A DNA stretch of 12,998 bases from Chloroflexota bacterium (GCA_029865285.1 JAOUHE010000038.1:1-12998), one strand, 5' to 3'. Positions 1 to 7,041 are shown, counted from the first letter of the stretch. The notes: generated by a model from the letters alone, not told the origin. Numbers and translations are program-made.

Positions 1-57
1 CATGGTGTTCTCCGGGGCCTCGGTTGATGCGCCACGGTGGGCGACGACGAGGGTCAT
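1..57 (-). CDS. Glycerophosphodiester phosphodiesterase, N-terminal fragment (runs off the left edge)
   Basis: Only the first 19 codons lie in the window, reading MTLVVAHRGASTEAPENTM on the minus strand. The HRG at residues 7-9 followed by PENT at 15-18 is the N-terminal hallmark of GDPD-type phosphodiesterases. In that family the His is catalytic and the Glu of PENT binds the metal. The enzymes cleave glycerophosphodiesters to glycerol-3-phosphate and an alcohol. No signal peptide precedes the motif, so a cytoplasmic enzyme of the UgpQ kind is likely. Its ATG overlaps the stop of the upstream MFS gene (ATGA, 54-57), so the two are probably co-transcribed and translationally coupled. The rest of the protein is outside the window, so completeness cannot be judged. 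Confidence 0.85.
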   Translation of the reverse strand, partial: MTLVVAHRGASTEAPENTM

Positions 58-1397
58 GGCGCCTCGCCCGGCGGCACGATGGCCGGCTCGACGGGCGTGC
101 CGAGCTCCTGCTCCTGCTCCGCGTGCGTAACTCCCTCGGGGACCTTCCGCACGATCAGGTAGCCGATCACCATCAGCACGAGCAGCGACAGGATCGCCAC
201 CTGGTAGGCGGTCTTGCCCAGGGGACCCAGCAGGAGCCCGACGATCGATCCGTAGGCGATCGGTCCGATCACCGCGCTGAACTTGCCGGCGAGACCGTAG
301 AGGCCGAGCATCTCGCCGACCTGGTCGGAGCGCGCCAGGCGCAGGAGCAGCAGTCGATCGGTGACCGCGACACCGCCAAGGCCCGAGCCGAGGATGGCCC
401 CGGCGATCAGGAAGGTGTTGGGATTGAGCACCACGCCGGCCAGCAGGAGCCCCGCGGTCCACGAGCCGAGGACGATGAGCAGGGTCCGTTTGGCGCCGAT
501 CCTGTCGGTCAGCCAGCCCCAGCCGAACGAAGCAATGACCGCCACCACGGTCAGCAGCAGCAGGATATTGAGCGCCTCGGAACTCGTGTAGCCGATCGCC
601 TGGGTGGCGAAGGCGCTCATCACCACGATCACGGTGTTCACCGGGTCGGAGTAGAAGAAGCGCCCGACGATGAACCGCAGCAGCCCGGGTGTCTGTCGCG
701 CGTGGTCAACCGTCGCACGCAGTTGGCTCCACGATCGGACGGCATCGATCATGCGGAACTGCGCGCCGCGCGGCGAGCGTTCCTGCACGCGCAGGAAGAT
801 CGGGAAGGCGAAGACGGCGAAGAGCGACCCGACCAGCAGGAAGCTCGCCGCGGTCGAGTCGCCGTTGGTATCGGTCGTGAAGCGGAAGAGGAGCCCGGAG
901 ACGATGGTGCCCATGTAGCCGAGCGCCACGCCGACCCCGGAGAGACGGCCGCGGGTCTCGGGTCGTGCCACGTCGGGCAGCAGCGCGTCGTAGTAGATGA
1001 GCGCCGCCTGGTAGGCGAAGTTCGCCGCGGCAAAGAAGAGCAGGCCGAGCCCGATGTCCACGAAGCCGATGAGGAGGGTCGGTCCGATGGCGAGCCCGGT
1101 GAAGATCGCCAGGAACGGCTTGCGACGCCCCATCCGATCGCTCATGGCGCCCAGCACCGGGGAGACTGCGGCGTTCAGCAGGACGCTCACGCTGACGGCG
1201 AAGGTGAACCAGAACTGCCCCGCCGCCTCGCCCAGGTACTGGATCGCCCACAGGCTCATGGCGAAGCTGACGATGGCGAAGCTGAAGATGGTGTTCGCGA
1301 AGTCGTAGAGCGCCCACGACAGACCCTCGGTCGCGCTCCCGGAGCGGGTCAGCCCGCCCAGGCCCCGCCACCAGCCGGCGGGCGAGAAGCGGCTCAC
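54..1397 (-). CDS. MFS transporter, UMF1/Atg22-like family
   Basis: A 447-residue polytopic membrane protein. LSWALYDFANT at residues 26-36 is the hallmark of the UMF1 branch of the major facilitator superfamily. GAMSDRMGRRKP at 83-94 is the loop 2-3 signature, with a second copy (WLTDRIGAKRT) in the C-terminal half. About 12 hydrophobic segments fit the fold. The substrate is unknown. The GDPD gene directly downstream, with overlapping stop and start, suggests import of glycerophosphodiesters or related lipid products, but that is inference. I chose GTG 1397 because it overlaps the stop of a predicted leaderless mini-ORF and gives a normal N-terminus. An ATG at 1484 in the same frame would add 29 non-hydrophobic residues, cross a likely -10 box at 1427-1432, and collide with the divergent gene. 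No Shine-Dalgarno sequence is visible at either start. Confidence 0.85.
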   Translation of the reverse strand: MSRFSPAGWWRGLGGLTRSGSATEGLSWALYDFANTIFSFAIVSFAMSLWAIQYLGEAAGQFWFTFAVSVSVLLNAAVSPVLGAMSDRMGRRKPFLAIFTGLAIGPTLLIGFVDIGLGLLFFAAANFAYQAALIYYDALLPDVARPETRGRLSGVGVALGYMGTIVSGLLFRFTTDTNGDSTAASFLLVGSLFAVFAFPIFLRVQERSPRGAQFRMIDAVRSWSQLRATVDHARQTPGLLRFIVGRFFYSDPVNTVIVVMSAFATQAIGYTSSEALNILLLLTVVAVIASFGWGWLTDRIGAKRTLLIVLGSWTAGLLLAGVVLNPNTFLIAGAILGSGLGGVAVTDRLLLLRLARSDQVGEMLGLYGLAGKFSAVIGPIAYGSIVGLLLGPLGKTAYQVAILSLLVLMVIGYLIVRKVPEGVTHAEQEQELGTPVEPAIVPPGEAP

Positions 1398-1420
1398 GAA
1401 GGTGTTGCGGGGCGGGTCAC
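1394..1420 (-). CDS. Predicted leaderless mini-ORF (8 codons) overlapping the MFS start
   Basis: The sequence GTG ACC CGC CCC GCA ACA CCT TCG TGA would encode VTRPATPS. Its GTG lies 6 bases after a TATCAT -10 box, the spacing expected if the transcript begins at the start codon. Its TGA overlaps the GTG of the transporter in a GTGA arrangement, the classic geometry for translational coupling. The same layout occurs before the other MFS gene at 7051-7092. A short chance frame is possible, and nothing shows the peptide has its own function. Confidence 0.35.
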   Translation of the reverse strand: MTRPATPS

Positions 1421-1426
1421 CGGCGG

Positions 1427-1432
1427 ATGATA
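1427..1432 (-). promoter_or_regulatory. -10 box TATCAT for the UMF1-type MFS gene
   Basis: TATCAT on the minus strand fits TANNNT and ends 6 bases before a GTG at 1420, predicting a transcript that starts at that GTG. It lies in a locally AT-richer stretch. No TTGACA-like -35 box is visible. Confidence 0.5.
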
Positions 1433-1453
1433 CCGATGCCGCGCGCGATTGTG

Positions 1454-1459
1454 TACGCT
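1454..1459 (+). promoter_or_regulatory. -10 box TACGCT for the MMPL gene
   Basis: TACGCT fits TANNNT and predicts a start site near 1466, about 16 bases before ATG 1483. It sits back to back with the minus-strand box at 1427-1432, so the two divergent promoters share about 20 bases of upstream DNA. No -35 box was recognised. Confidence 0.4.
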
Positions 1460-1482
1460 CGGCGTCGAATTGCTGAACGCTC

Positions 1483-4005
1483 ATGCATGCTGAGGTGCTG
1501 GTGAACGGGGAACGGCGCGGAGCCATTGCGATCGGGATGGGAATCGTCGGGGCCGTCCTTGCCATGGGCGCCTGGCTGGGGCTGCGCCGGCGCCAACCTC
1601 CGGCGGAGGAGTACATGCCCACCGTGACGACCGCCGAAAGCCCCCCCGGCGCCGCAGGTGCCGCGCCATCCGGCCAATCCGGCCACGTCCGGGAGCCGCA
1701 CCCGACCGGCGTCTTCGCGGCGGTGGGCCGCTTCAACTACCGCTTCCGCCGCCTCATCCTCATGCTCGGACTGGCGGTCGTCATCGGCGTCAACCTGTGG
1801 TCCACCGCCGCGGGCGGGCAGCTGATCCAGGGAGGCTGGGTGATCCCGGGCTCGGAGGAGCAACGGGCGGCAGAGTTGCTCGCAGATCGATTCGGCGAAC
1901 AGGCCACCACGATGCTGGTCGTCTACCGCGATCCGGCCGGCGACGCCGCCTCACCCGCCTTCCAGTCGGTGGTCCGCGAGAGCCTCATCGACGTGGCCGC
2001 CGACCCGTTGGTGACTCGGATCCTGACCTACGGTGAGACCGGCGCGACGGTGCTGCTGAGCGACGATGGGACGACGACCATGGCCGCCGTCTATCTCGAC
2101 CTGGCGATCGAGGACTCGGTCATCGACGCCGCGCGACTTGCCGACACGGTGGAACGTCCCGACGGCGTGGAGATGTGGGTGACCGGGATCCCGCAGCTCT
2201 ACCACGAGTTCAACGACAAGATCGAAAAGGACCTGGTCCAGGCCGAGATGGTCAGCCTGCCGATCGCGCTGCTGATCCTGCTGACCGTCTTCGGGACACT
2301 GGTCGCGGCGGCGCTGCCACTCCTGATCGCCGCGCTCGCCATGCCGACCGCCTTTGCGGTGATCGCGCTGCTCGCGAGCGTCATGGAGATGAGCATCTTC
2401 GTGAACAACCTGGCGACCATGATCGGGCTGGCCCTGGCGATCGACTACTCCCTCTTCATGGTGAGCCGATTCCGCGAGGAATTGCGCCACCACGACGTCG
2501 AGATCGCCCTGGAACGGATGATGGGCAGCGTCGGCAAGGCGGTCGCGATCTCAGGCGTGGCGGTCGCCATCGGCCTCTCGTCTCTGGCGGTCTTCGACGC
2601 TGCCGCCCTGCGCAGCATGGGGATCGGCGGCGTCGTCACGGTGCTGTCCACCCTGCTCTTTGCCCTGACCGTGCTGCCGGCCATGCTCTCCGTACTCGGC
2701 ACCCGGGTCAATCGGCTGCGGATCCCCCTGCCGCGCTTCCTGCGTCTCGTCGAGGACGACATCGACGCCGCAGATCAGCGCCACGGCAAGGGCGTATGGG
2801 CGTGGGTGGCGGCGCGGGTCATGCGGCGGCCGGTGCTGGTGGTGATCCCGGTCCTTGCGCTACTGGTCCTAGCCGGCTCACCGTTCCTGGGGATCCAGCT
2901 TTCGACCGGACAGAATCTCGAGGATCTTCCGGCGACCCCAGCGCGCATCGGCTTCGAGGTTATCGTTGACGAGTTCCCCGGCGGCGAGAGCGACCCGATC
3001 ACGGTTGCCGTTACCTGGCCCGGTGCCGATCTGCAGAGCGGCCTGGCGGTAGAGCGACAGGCGACGCTGCGGACCTACATCGATGGGATCGGCGCCTTGA
3101 ACGGCGTGAACGAGGTCGAGAGCGCCCTGACGCCGCCACCCGGCATGCCGGCCGACCAGTACGCCCTGCTGCTCAGTCTGCCGCGCGAGCAATGGCCGCC
3201 GAGCGTGCCGGCCGCGGTCGCCGCGTACATGGACGAGTGGCTCGCCGCCGATACGACCAAGCTGCGGGTCTTTTCGAGCCACCTTCCCGACTCTGACGCC
3301 GGGCGCGAGCTCGTGGCCGAGGTGCGTGCGATCACCCCACCGACCGGTGCCCAGGTGCTCACCGCCGGCCTGCCGTCGCGCTCGGCCGACTTCATGGACA
3401 GCTTCCGCAGCTCGGTGCCGACGGCCGTCCTCATCGTGATGGTCGTCACCGGCGGGGTCCTGTTCCTCACCTTCGGATCGGTCTTCCTGCCGGTCAAGGC
3501 GGTGCTGATGAGCCTGATCAGCGTGAGTGCCAGCTTCGGTGCGCTGGTCTGGATCTTCCAGCAGGGGCATCTCTCGGAGCAGCTCGGCTTCACCGCGTCA
3601 GGCGCGCTCGGCGCCTGGCTGCCGCTGATCATGTTCGCCATCCTCTTCGGGCTATCGATGGACTACGAGGTGCTGCTCCTCTCGCGCATTCGAGAGCGGT
3701 ACCTGGCGACCGGAGACAACACTCGCGCCGTGGCCGAAGGGATCGGCATCACCGGCGGGATCATCACCGGGGCCGCCCTGATCATGGTCGCCGTGTTCGC
3801 GGCGTTCGCGCTCTCGAGCATCGTCTTCATCAAGGCGCTCGGGGTAACCATGTCGATCGCCGTGCTGGTCGATGCCACCATCGTGCGCGGGCTGCTCGTG
3901 CCGGCCTTCATGCGCCTGATGGGCTGGGTCAACTGGTGGGCACCCGCCTGGCTGCAGCGCGCCGTCGCGCGCCTTGGCCTGTACGAGGTCGCGCCCTCCG
4001 CCTGA
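1483..4005 (+). CDS. MMPL family RND-type membrane transporter
   Basis: An 840-residue RND-superfamily exporter of the MmpL type, which in related bacteria moves lipids or hydrophobic compounds using the proton gradient. The duplicated layout is clear: a first transmembrane segment at about 90-108, a soluble loop, a helix block, then a second segment, loop and helix block. Asp-Tyr pairs in IDYSLFMVSRF (D321, Y322) and SMDYEVLLLSRIRERY (D727, Y728) match the proton-relay motifs of both halves. The start is uncertain. ATG 1483 and GTG 1501 (GAGG upstream) include an extra hydrophobic segment at 13-34 flanked by RR and RRR. ATG 1615 has the best Shine-Dalgarno sequence (GGAGG, 5-base spacing) and gives the usual MMPL N-terminus. 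The following small gene begins 40 bases downstream with its own -10 box. The substrate is unknown. Confidence 0.9.
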   Translation: MHAEVLVNGERRGAIAIGMGIVGAVLAMGAWLGLRRRQPPAEEYMPTVTTAESPPGAAGAAPSGQSGHVREPHPTGVFAAVGRFNYRFRRLILMLGLAVVIGVNLWSTAAGGQLIQGGWVIPGSEEQRAAELLADRFGEQATTMLVVYRDPAGDAASPAFQSVVRESLIDVAADPLVTRILTYGETGATVLLSDDGTTTMAAVYLDLAIEDSVIDAARLADTVERPDGVEMWVTGIPQLYHEFNDKIEKDLVQAEMVSLPIALLILLTVFGTLVAAALPLLIAALAMPTAFAVIALLASVMEMSIFVNNLATMIGLALAIDYSLFMVSRFREELRHHDVEIALERMMGSVGKAVAISGVAVAIGLSSLAVFDAAALRSMGIGGVVTVLSTLLFALTVLPAMLSVLGTRVNRLRIPLPRFLRLVEDDIDAADQRHGKGVWAWVAARVMRRPVLVVIPVLALLVLAGSPFLGIQLSTGQNLEDLPATPARIGFEVIVDEFPGGESDPITVAVTWPGADLQSGLAVERQATLRTYIDGIGALNGVNEVESALTPPPGMPADQYALLLSLPREQWPPSVPAAVAAYMDEWLAADTTKLRVFSSHLPDSDAGRELVAEVRAITPPTGAQVLTAGLPSRSADFMDSFRSSVPTAVLIVMVVTGGVLFLTFGSVFLPVKAVLMSLISVSASFGALVWIFQQGHLSEQLGFTASGALGAWLPLIMFAILFGLSMDYEVLLLSRIRERYLATGDNTRAVAEGIGITGGIITGAALIMVAVFAAFALSSIVFIKALGVTMSIAVLVDATIVRGLLVPAFMRLMGWVNWWAPAWLQRAVARLGLYEVAPSA

Positions 4006-4032
4006 CGTCGGCAGGCCGCGACGCCGAACGGG

Positions 4033-4038
4033 TACCCT
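4033..4038 (+). promoter_or_regulatory. -10 box TACCCT giving a leaderless transcript
   Basis: TACCCT fits TANNNT and ends 7 bases before GTG 4046, so the transcript should begin at or next to the start codon. No ribosome binding site is present. No -35 box was recognised. Confidence 0.5.
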
Positions 4039-4045
4039 CAGCGAC

Positions 4046-4348
4046 GTGACCGATGAACCGCGCACCCGCCTGGATCGCCTGACCGATCGGTGGCGCGCGC
4101 GGCACGAAGCGAGCGTGGCGTCCAGGGGCCGCGAGCCGGCCGACACCGAGCGAGAGGCGCGTGCCCGTGCGCACTTTCCGTATCAGTCGGAGACGCCCGC
4201 CGCGTACGCCGCACGGCACGCTGAGGCGATGATCGGCTACACCTACGACGCGTACACGTACGGCGATCCGCAACTCGACGCGTGGCTGGTCGAGCTGGGC
4301 CGGATCCTGCGGCCGCGTCCCGACCGCAGCCACGGCGGCCGCTCCTGA
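4046..4348 (+). CDS. Small hypothetical protein, 100 residues, coupled to the metalloprotease-like gene
   Basis: I do not recognise the family. The first 45 residues are rich in Arg, Glu and Asp and probably helical (TRLDRLTDRWRARHEASV). The centre contains a tyrosine-rich stretch, IGYTYDAYTYGD, followed by an amphipathic segment (LDAWLVELGRIL) and a basic tail. There is no signal peptide, membrane segment or cysteine pair, so it should be cytoplasmic. GTG 4046 was chosen because it follows a TANNNT box at leaderless spacing; a longer in-frame start at 3974 would lie inside the MMPL gene. The stop overlaps the next start as TGATG (4346-4350), so both proteins are made from one message and may act together. 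Confidence 0.6.
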   Translation: MTDEPRTRLDRLTDRWRARHEASVASRGREPADTEREARARAHFPYQSETPAAYAARHAEAMIGYTYDAYTYGDPQLDAWLVELGRILRPRPDRSHGGRS

Positions 4349-4938
4349 TGGCGCCCGGCTGGGCCGTCGCGCTGGTCAGCGAGGTATGCGCCGATGCCGG
4401 CGTCGCCGAACCGTCTCTTCGCTGGCGGCGCGCGGCCCGCGTCGCATCGTCGGGGGTCACCCGATGGGGGGTTGGCAGCGTCGCCGTGACGTCAGGCAGC
4501 GACCCGGTCGATGAGCGCCTGACGTTGCTGCACGAGCTCGCCCATTGGGTGGCTCCCCAGGCGCGCCGCCGGCGAGGACGCATCGCCCACCACGATGCGG
4601 CGTTCTATGCCGTGGCCTTTCGCCTGTACGAGCGCCACGGGATCCCCGCCCCTGAAGCCCTCGCCCGTGAGGGTGGCCGCTACCCCAGTTCGCTCCGTCA
4701 CGCGCGGACCCTGGGCGTCCCGGGCGCCGATACCGCGTGGCACGAACGGCGCGTGGCACTGCGCGAGCGCGCTCGGCTGCGCCGACCGGTCCGCGTGCTC
4801 GTACCGGAGCACACCGTTCGCCTCGTGCGCGACGGCCGCTGGACTCGTTGCGGCGTCTGCGGTGTCAGGATCGTTGGGCCTGTGCTCGTTCGGCTGCGGA
4901 AGCGCTCCGGCCGGCACCTGCTGCTCGGGACGGGCTAG
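4348..4938 (+). CDS. Putative zinc metalloprotease-like protein with HELAH motif
   Basis: A 196-residue soluble protein. LLHELAHWV at residues 61-69 contains HExxH (H62, E63, H66), the zinc-binding and catalytic signature of gluzincin-type peptidases. HHDAAFY at 81-87 sits where SprT-like and related small metallohydrolases carry an HGPxF-like element that supplies the third ligand, so H82 is my candidate. A CGVC pair (C168, C171) near the C-terminus recalls half of the zinc ribbon in SprT-like proteins, but no second CxxC follows. The substrate is unknown, and the lack of a signal peptide places it in the cytoplasm. ATG 4348 overlaps the stop of the upstream small gene (TGATG); an upstream in-frame ATG at 4282 would overlap that gene by about 67 bases and is less likely. 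A toxin-antitoxin reading of the pair was considered, but nothing specific supports it. Confidence 0.65.
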   Translation: MAPGWAVALVSEVCADAGVAEPSLRWRRAARVASSGVTRWGVGSVAVTSGSDPVDERLTLLHELAHWVAPQARRRRGRIAHHDAAFYAVAFRLYERHGIPAPEALAREGGRYPSSLRHARTLGVPGADTAWHERRVALRERARLRRPVRVLVPEHTVRLVRDGRWTRCGVCGVRIVGPVLVRLRKRSGRHLLLGTG

Positions 4939-4973
4939 CCTCGGTACCGGACCGCCGCAGCGGTCAGCCATGT

Positions 4974-4988
4974 GCTCCGTATCGGAGC
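4974..4988 (+). repeat. Short perfect hairpin GCTCCG-TAT-CGGAGC
   Basis: A 6-base stem with a 3-base loop lies about 35 bases after the metalloprotease-like gene. It is placed like a terminator stem but has no following T-run. An overlapping inverted pair TCCGTA/TACGGA (4976-4995) offers an alternative fold. Confidence 0.45.
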
Positions 4989-5034
4989 CTACGGACAGGG
5001 ATGCGACGATTCAGGCCCGATATCCTGGCGGTTC

Positions 5035-5051
5035 TGCTCGGATGCCGAGCA
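5035..5051 (+). repeat. Short perfect hairpin TGCTCGG-ATG-CCGAGCA
   Basis: A perfect 7-base inverted repeat with a 3-base loop in the gap before the CoA-transferase gene. Its 16-base core recurs at 5086-5101 with one change. No T-tract follows, so a Rho-independent terminator is not clearly supported. Confidence 0.5.
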
Positions 5052-5085
5052 TTTGGCCTGGATTCCGGGTCGTCTCGGTCCGTAC

Positions 5086-5101
5086 GCTCAGATGCCGAGC
5101 A
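5086..5101 (+). repeat. Near-exact direct copy of the 5036-5051 hairpin sequence
   Basis: GCTCAGATGCCGAGCA differs from the copy at 5036-5051 by one base (A for G) and lies exactly 50 bases downstream. The change breaks one pair of the stem. It could be a paired protein-binding site or a decayed duplication. Confidence 0.45.
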
Positions 5102-5182
5102 GGCGGCAACGCTGCCCACGGATCGGCGCCACCTTTGGGCGCTGTGCTACAGGCTAGGGCCACGCGGCGTTCAGCGCGGGGC

Positions 5183-5188
5183 TACGCT
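5183..5188 (+). promoter_or_regulatory. -10 box TACGCT for the CoA-transferase gene
   Basis: TACGCT fits TANNNT and lies 4 bases before GTG 5193 and 10 bases before the in-frame ATG 5199, so the message should be leaderless or nearly so. No Shine-Dalgarno sequence or -35 box is visible. Confidence 0.45.
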
Positions 5189-5198
5189 TCACGTGCCG

Positions 5199-6389
5199 AT
5201 GGAAACGCCACTGCCGCTCGCCGGGATCCGGGTGCTCGACTGCTCGCGCGTCTACGCTGGGCCGATCGCCAGCATGCTGCTCGGCGACCTGGGGGCCGAG
5301 ATCTGGAAGGTCGAGCCGCCCGCCGGCGACGAGACGCGTGGCTGGGGCCCACCGTACTGGGGCGACCCGGCCGATGGCCTGAGCGCCTATTTCGCATCGG
5401 TCAACCGCAACAAGCGCAGCATCGTGATCAACCTGAAGACCGATGCGGGTCGCGCCCTGCTCGATCGACTCGCGGCGCAGTGCGACCTGTTGCTGCACAA
5501 CTACCAGCCGTCGGTGGCTCTGCGCCTGGGGCTCGATGCCGATCGTCTGCGGCGGCTGCACCCGCATCTGGTCGTCTCGACCGTGGCCGGCTTCCCGGGG
5601 GGTCCTGAGGCGGCCGAGCGTCCCGCCTACGACCTGGTGGCACAGGCCACCAGCGGGCTGATGGCGGTCACCGGCGACCCCGATGGTTGGCCGATGAAGG
5701 TGGGCGTCGCGCTGCTCGACCTGGCCGCAGGCCTGCAGGCCGCCATCGGCGCGCTGGCCGGCCTGCTCGGGCGTGAGCGCGGGGTCACCCCGACCGGCAC
5801 GCATGCATCGGTCAGCCTGATCGAGTCCGGCGTGGCGGCGCTCACCAACGTGCTCGGACATCACCTCGCCACCGGCGAGGAGCCGCACCGCTGGGGGATT
5901 GCGCACCCAGATATCGTCCCGTATCAGGTCTTCGCGGCGCGCGACGGGCACCTCGTCCTGGCGGTCGGCAACGACTCCCAGTTCTCGCGACTGCTCGCTG
6001 TGCTCGACCTGCCGGACGATTCACGCTTCGCGACCAACCCCCAGCGTCTGGCGACTCGGGATGAGTTGGTGCCCCTCCTGGCGGCGCGGATCGCGGAGCG
6101 TGATCGCGACGAGTTGATGTCCGCGTTCATGGCGGCCGACGTGCCGGCCGGACCGGTGAACCAGGTCAGCGAGGCGCTCGCGGCCATGGAGGCCGCGCAT
6201 GACGGGGCGTGGGTCCAGGAGCGCGATGGCATGCGCCTCGCGCCCGATCCCATGCTGGTCGACTCGGGGCGCCTGCCGCTGCGCCTGGCACCGCCGAAGC
6301 TGGGCGAGCATACCGACGAGATCCTGGGCGAGGCCGGCCTCGCGCCTGCCGAGATCGCCGAGCTGCGCACCCGGGGGGCGATCGCCTAG
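5199..6389 (+). CDS. CaiB/BaiF family III CoA-transferase
   Basis: A 396-residue protein, the usual length for family III CoA-transferases, which move CoA between organic acids through an Asp-bound mixed-anhydride intermediate. PLAGIRVLDCSRVYAGP at the N-terminus, LLGDLGAEIWKVEPP and NRNKRSIVINLK are family blocks. PAYDLVAQATSGLM contains the expected catalytic Asp at residue 145. The C-terminal part (DVPAGPVNQVSEAL and PKLGEHTDEIL) is also typical. Substrate cannot be read from sequence; members act on carnitine, formate/oxalate, bile acids, succinate and others. ATG 5199 was chosen; GTG 5193 in frame adds two residues and could be used if the transcript starts at that base. The reading frame is open far upstream, but that part overlaps the preceding gene. 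It is the last gene of the plus-strand block and ends one base from the stop of the convergent gene. Confidence 0.92.
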   Translation: METPLPLAGIRVLDCSRVYAGPIASMLLGDLGAEIWKVEPPAGDETRGWGPPYWGDPADGLSAYFASVNRNKRSIVINLKTDAGRALLDRLAAQCDLLLHNYQPSVALRLGLDADRLRRLHPHLVVSTVAGFPGGPEAAERPAYDLVAQATSGLMAVTGDPDGWPMKVGVALLDLAAGLQAAIGALAGLLGRERGVTPTGTHASVSLIESGVAALTNVLGHHLATGEEPHRWGIAHPDIVPYQVFAARDGHLVLAVGNDSQFSRLLAVLDLPDDSRFATNPQRLATRDELVPLLAARIAERDRDELMSAFMAADVPAGPVNQVSEALAAMEAAHDGAWVQERDGMRLAPDPMLVDSGRLPLRLAPPKLGEHTDEILGEAGLAPAEIAELRTRGAIA

Positions 6390-6390
6390 G

Positions 6391-7029
6391 TCAACTCGGC
6401 TCGAAGTGCTGCACTACGGTCAGCGCGAGGGCCTCGACTCCGCGGCGATGGACGGTGACCCGGTGCGCTACCGCGCACATCTCTGGCCGGTACAGCCCGC
6501 TCACCTTGTGCGGCAGCGGGCTCGGTGCCCAGATGACCAGGAGGTCCGCCCATGCACAGTGCTGAAACGCATCGTTCTGATTCGGCAGGTTGCTTGTCCC
6601 GTCCACGAACCTGAAGGTGAGTGTCGGCGCCTCGCGCTCCAGCTCGGCCCACAGCGGCGGACGGCCGCCGACCACCAGCACCCTATCCACGCCGGCCGCA
6701 CGGCACGCCTGGACCATGCGGCGGACCCCGCGACGGTTGTTCGAGCCGCTGCACACCACACACGCGGGCTTCTCGACCCGGACAACGGTTCGGCCGTCAT
6801 CGGCGAGGGCAGCCTCGCATTCTGGGCTCCCGCAGGAGCGGGCGATCGCCAGACCGATCGCGTCGCGCGCACGCTCGAGCTTCTCAGCCGCGATGCGCTG
6901 CTTCTTGGGCCTGGTGAGGCCGGCCGCCTCCAGTACGGCACGGGCGGCGTCCTGGGACTCCGGGGCGCGAAAGCCCTCGTCGCGCAGAAGGTGGGCGATG
7001 ACGAGGTCGGAGGCGGGTGGCGCTGCCAT
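6391..7029 (-). CDS. Unrecognised 212-residue protein with cysteine pairs and a possible nucleotide-fold C-terminal half
   Basis: The family is not recognised with certainty. The N-terminal 65 residues look helical and contain a basic patch (RPKKQRIAAEKLERARDAIG). Next come C66, C71, C90 and C93, spaced like a loose zinc-binding site. From C93 the protein reads CSGSNNRRGVRRMVQACRAAG and then VDRVLVVGGRP, a strand-loop-helix-strand pattern reminiscent of DUF2325-like alpha/beta domains that begin with a CSGSNN-like turn. The C-terminal part includes ADLLVIWAPSPLPHKVSGLY and HRRGVEAL. No signal peptide or membrane segment is present. ATG 7029 follows a TATGCT box by 6 bases, predicting a leaderless message. 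It diverges from the second MFS gene and converges on the CoA-transferase gene with one base between stops. Similarity to DUF2325 is a weak impression only. Confidence 0.75.
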   Translation of the reverse strand: MAAPPASDLVIAHLLRDEGFRAPESQDAARAVLEAAGLTRPKKQRIAAEKLERARDAIGLAIARSCGSPECEAALADDGRTVVRVEKPACVVCSGSNNRRGVRRMVQACRAAGVDRVLVVGGRPPLWAELEREAPTLTFRFVDGTSNLPNQNDAFQHCAWADLLVIWAPSPLPHKVSGLYRPEMCAVAHRVTVHRRGVEALALTVVQHFEPS

Positions 7030-7035
7030 CGGCGA

Positions 7036-7041
7036 AGCATA
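7036..7041 (-). promoter_or_regulatory. -10 box TATGCT, leaderless promoter of the 212-residue gene
   Basis: On the minus strand TATGCT is followed by 6 bases and ATG 7029. The surrounding 11 bases CAGTATGCTTC are identical to those at the cyclase promoter (11881-11891). Its TA is shared with the plus-strand box at 7040-7045. Confidence 0.55.

Noticed and set aside
24..1430. Long plus-strand open frame (468 codons) opposite the first MFS gene
   Set aside because: Its product is low-complexity Asp/Glu/Arg/Gln/His-rich with no domain, as expected from the antisense frame of a GC-rich membrane protein gene. The minus strand carries clear MFS motifs.
4006..4023. Terminator after the MMPL gene (CGTCG...CGACG)
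   Set aside because: The stem has only 5 pairs with an 8-base loop and no T-tract.
4737..5198. Upstream extension of the CoA-transferase frame
   Set aside because: The frame is open, but the translation there is Arg/Ala-rich without domain content, overlaps the metalloprotease-like gene, and lies before a -10 box adjacent to the normal family N-terminus.
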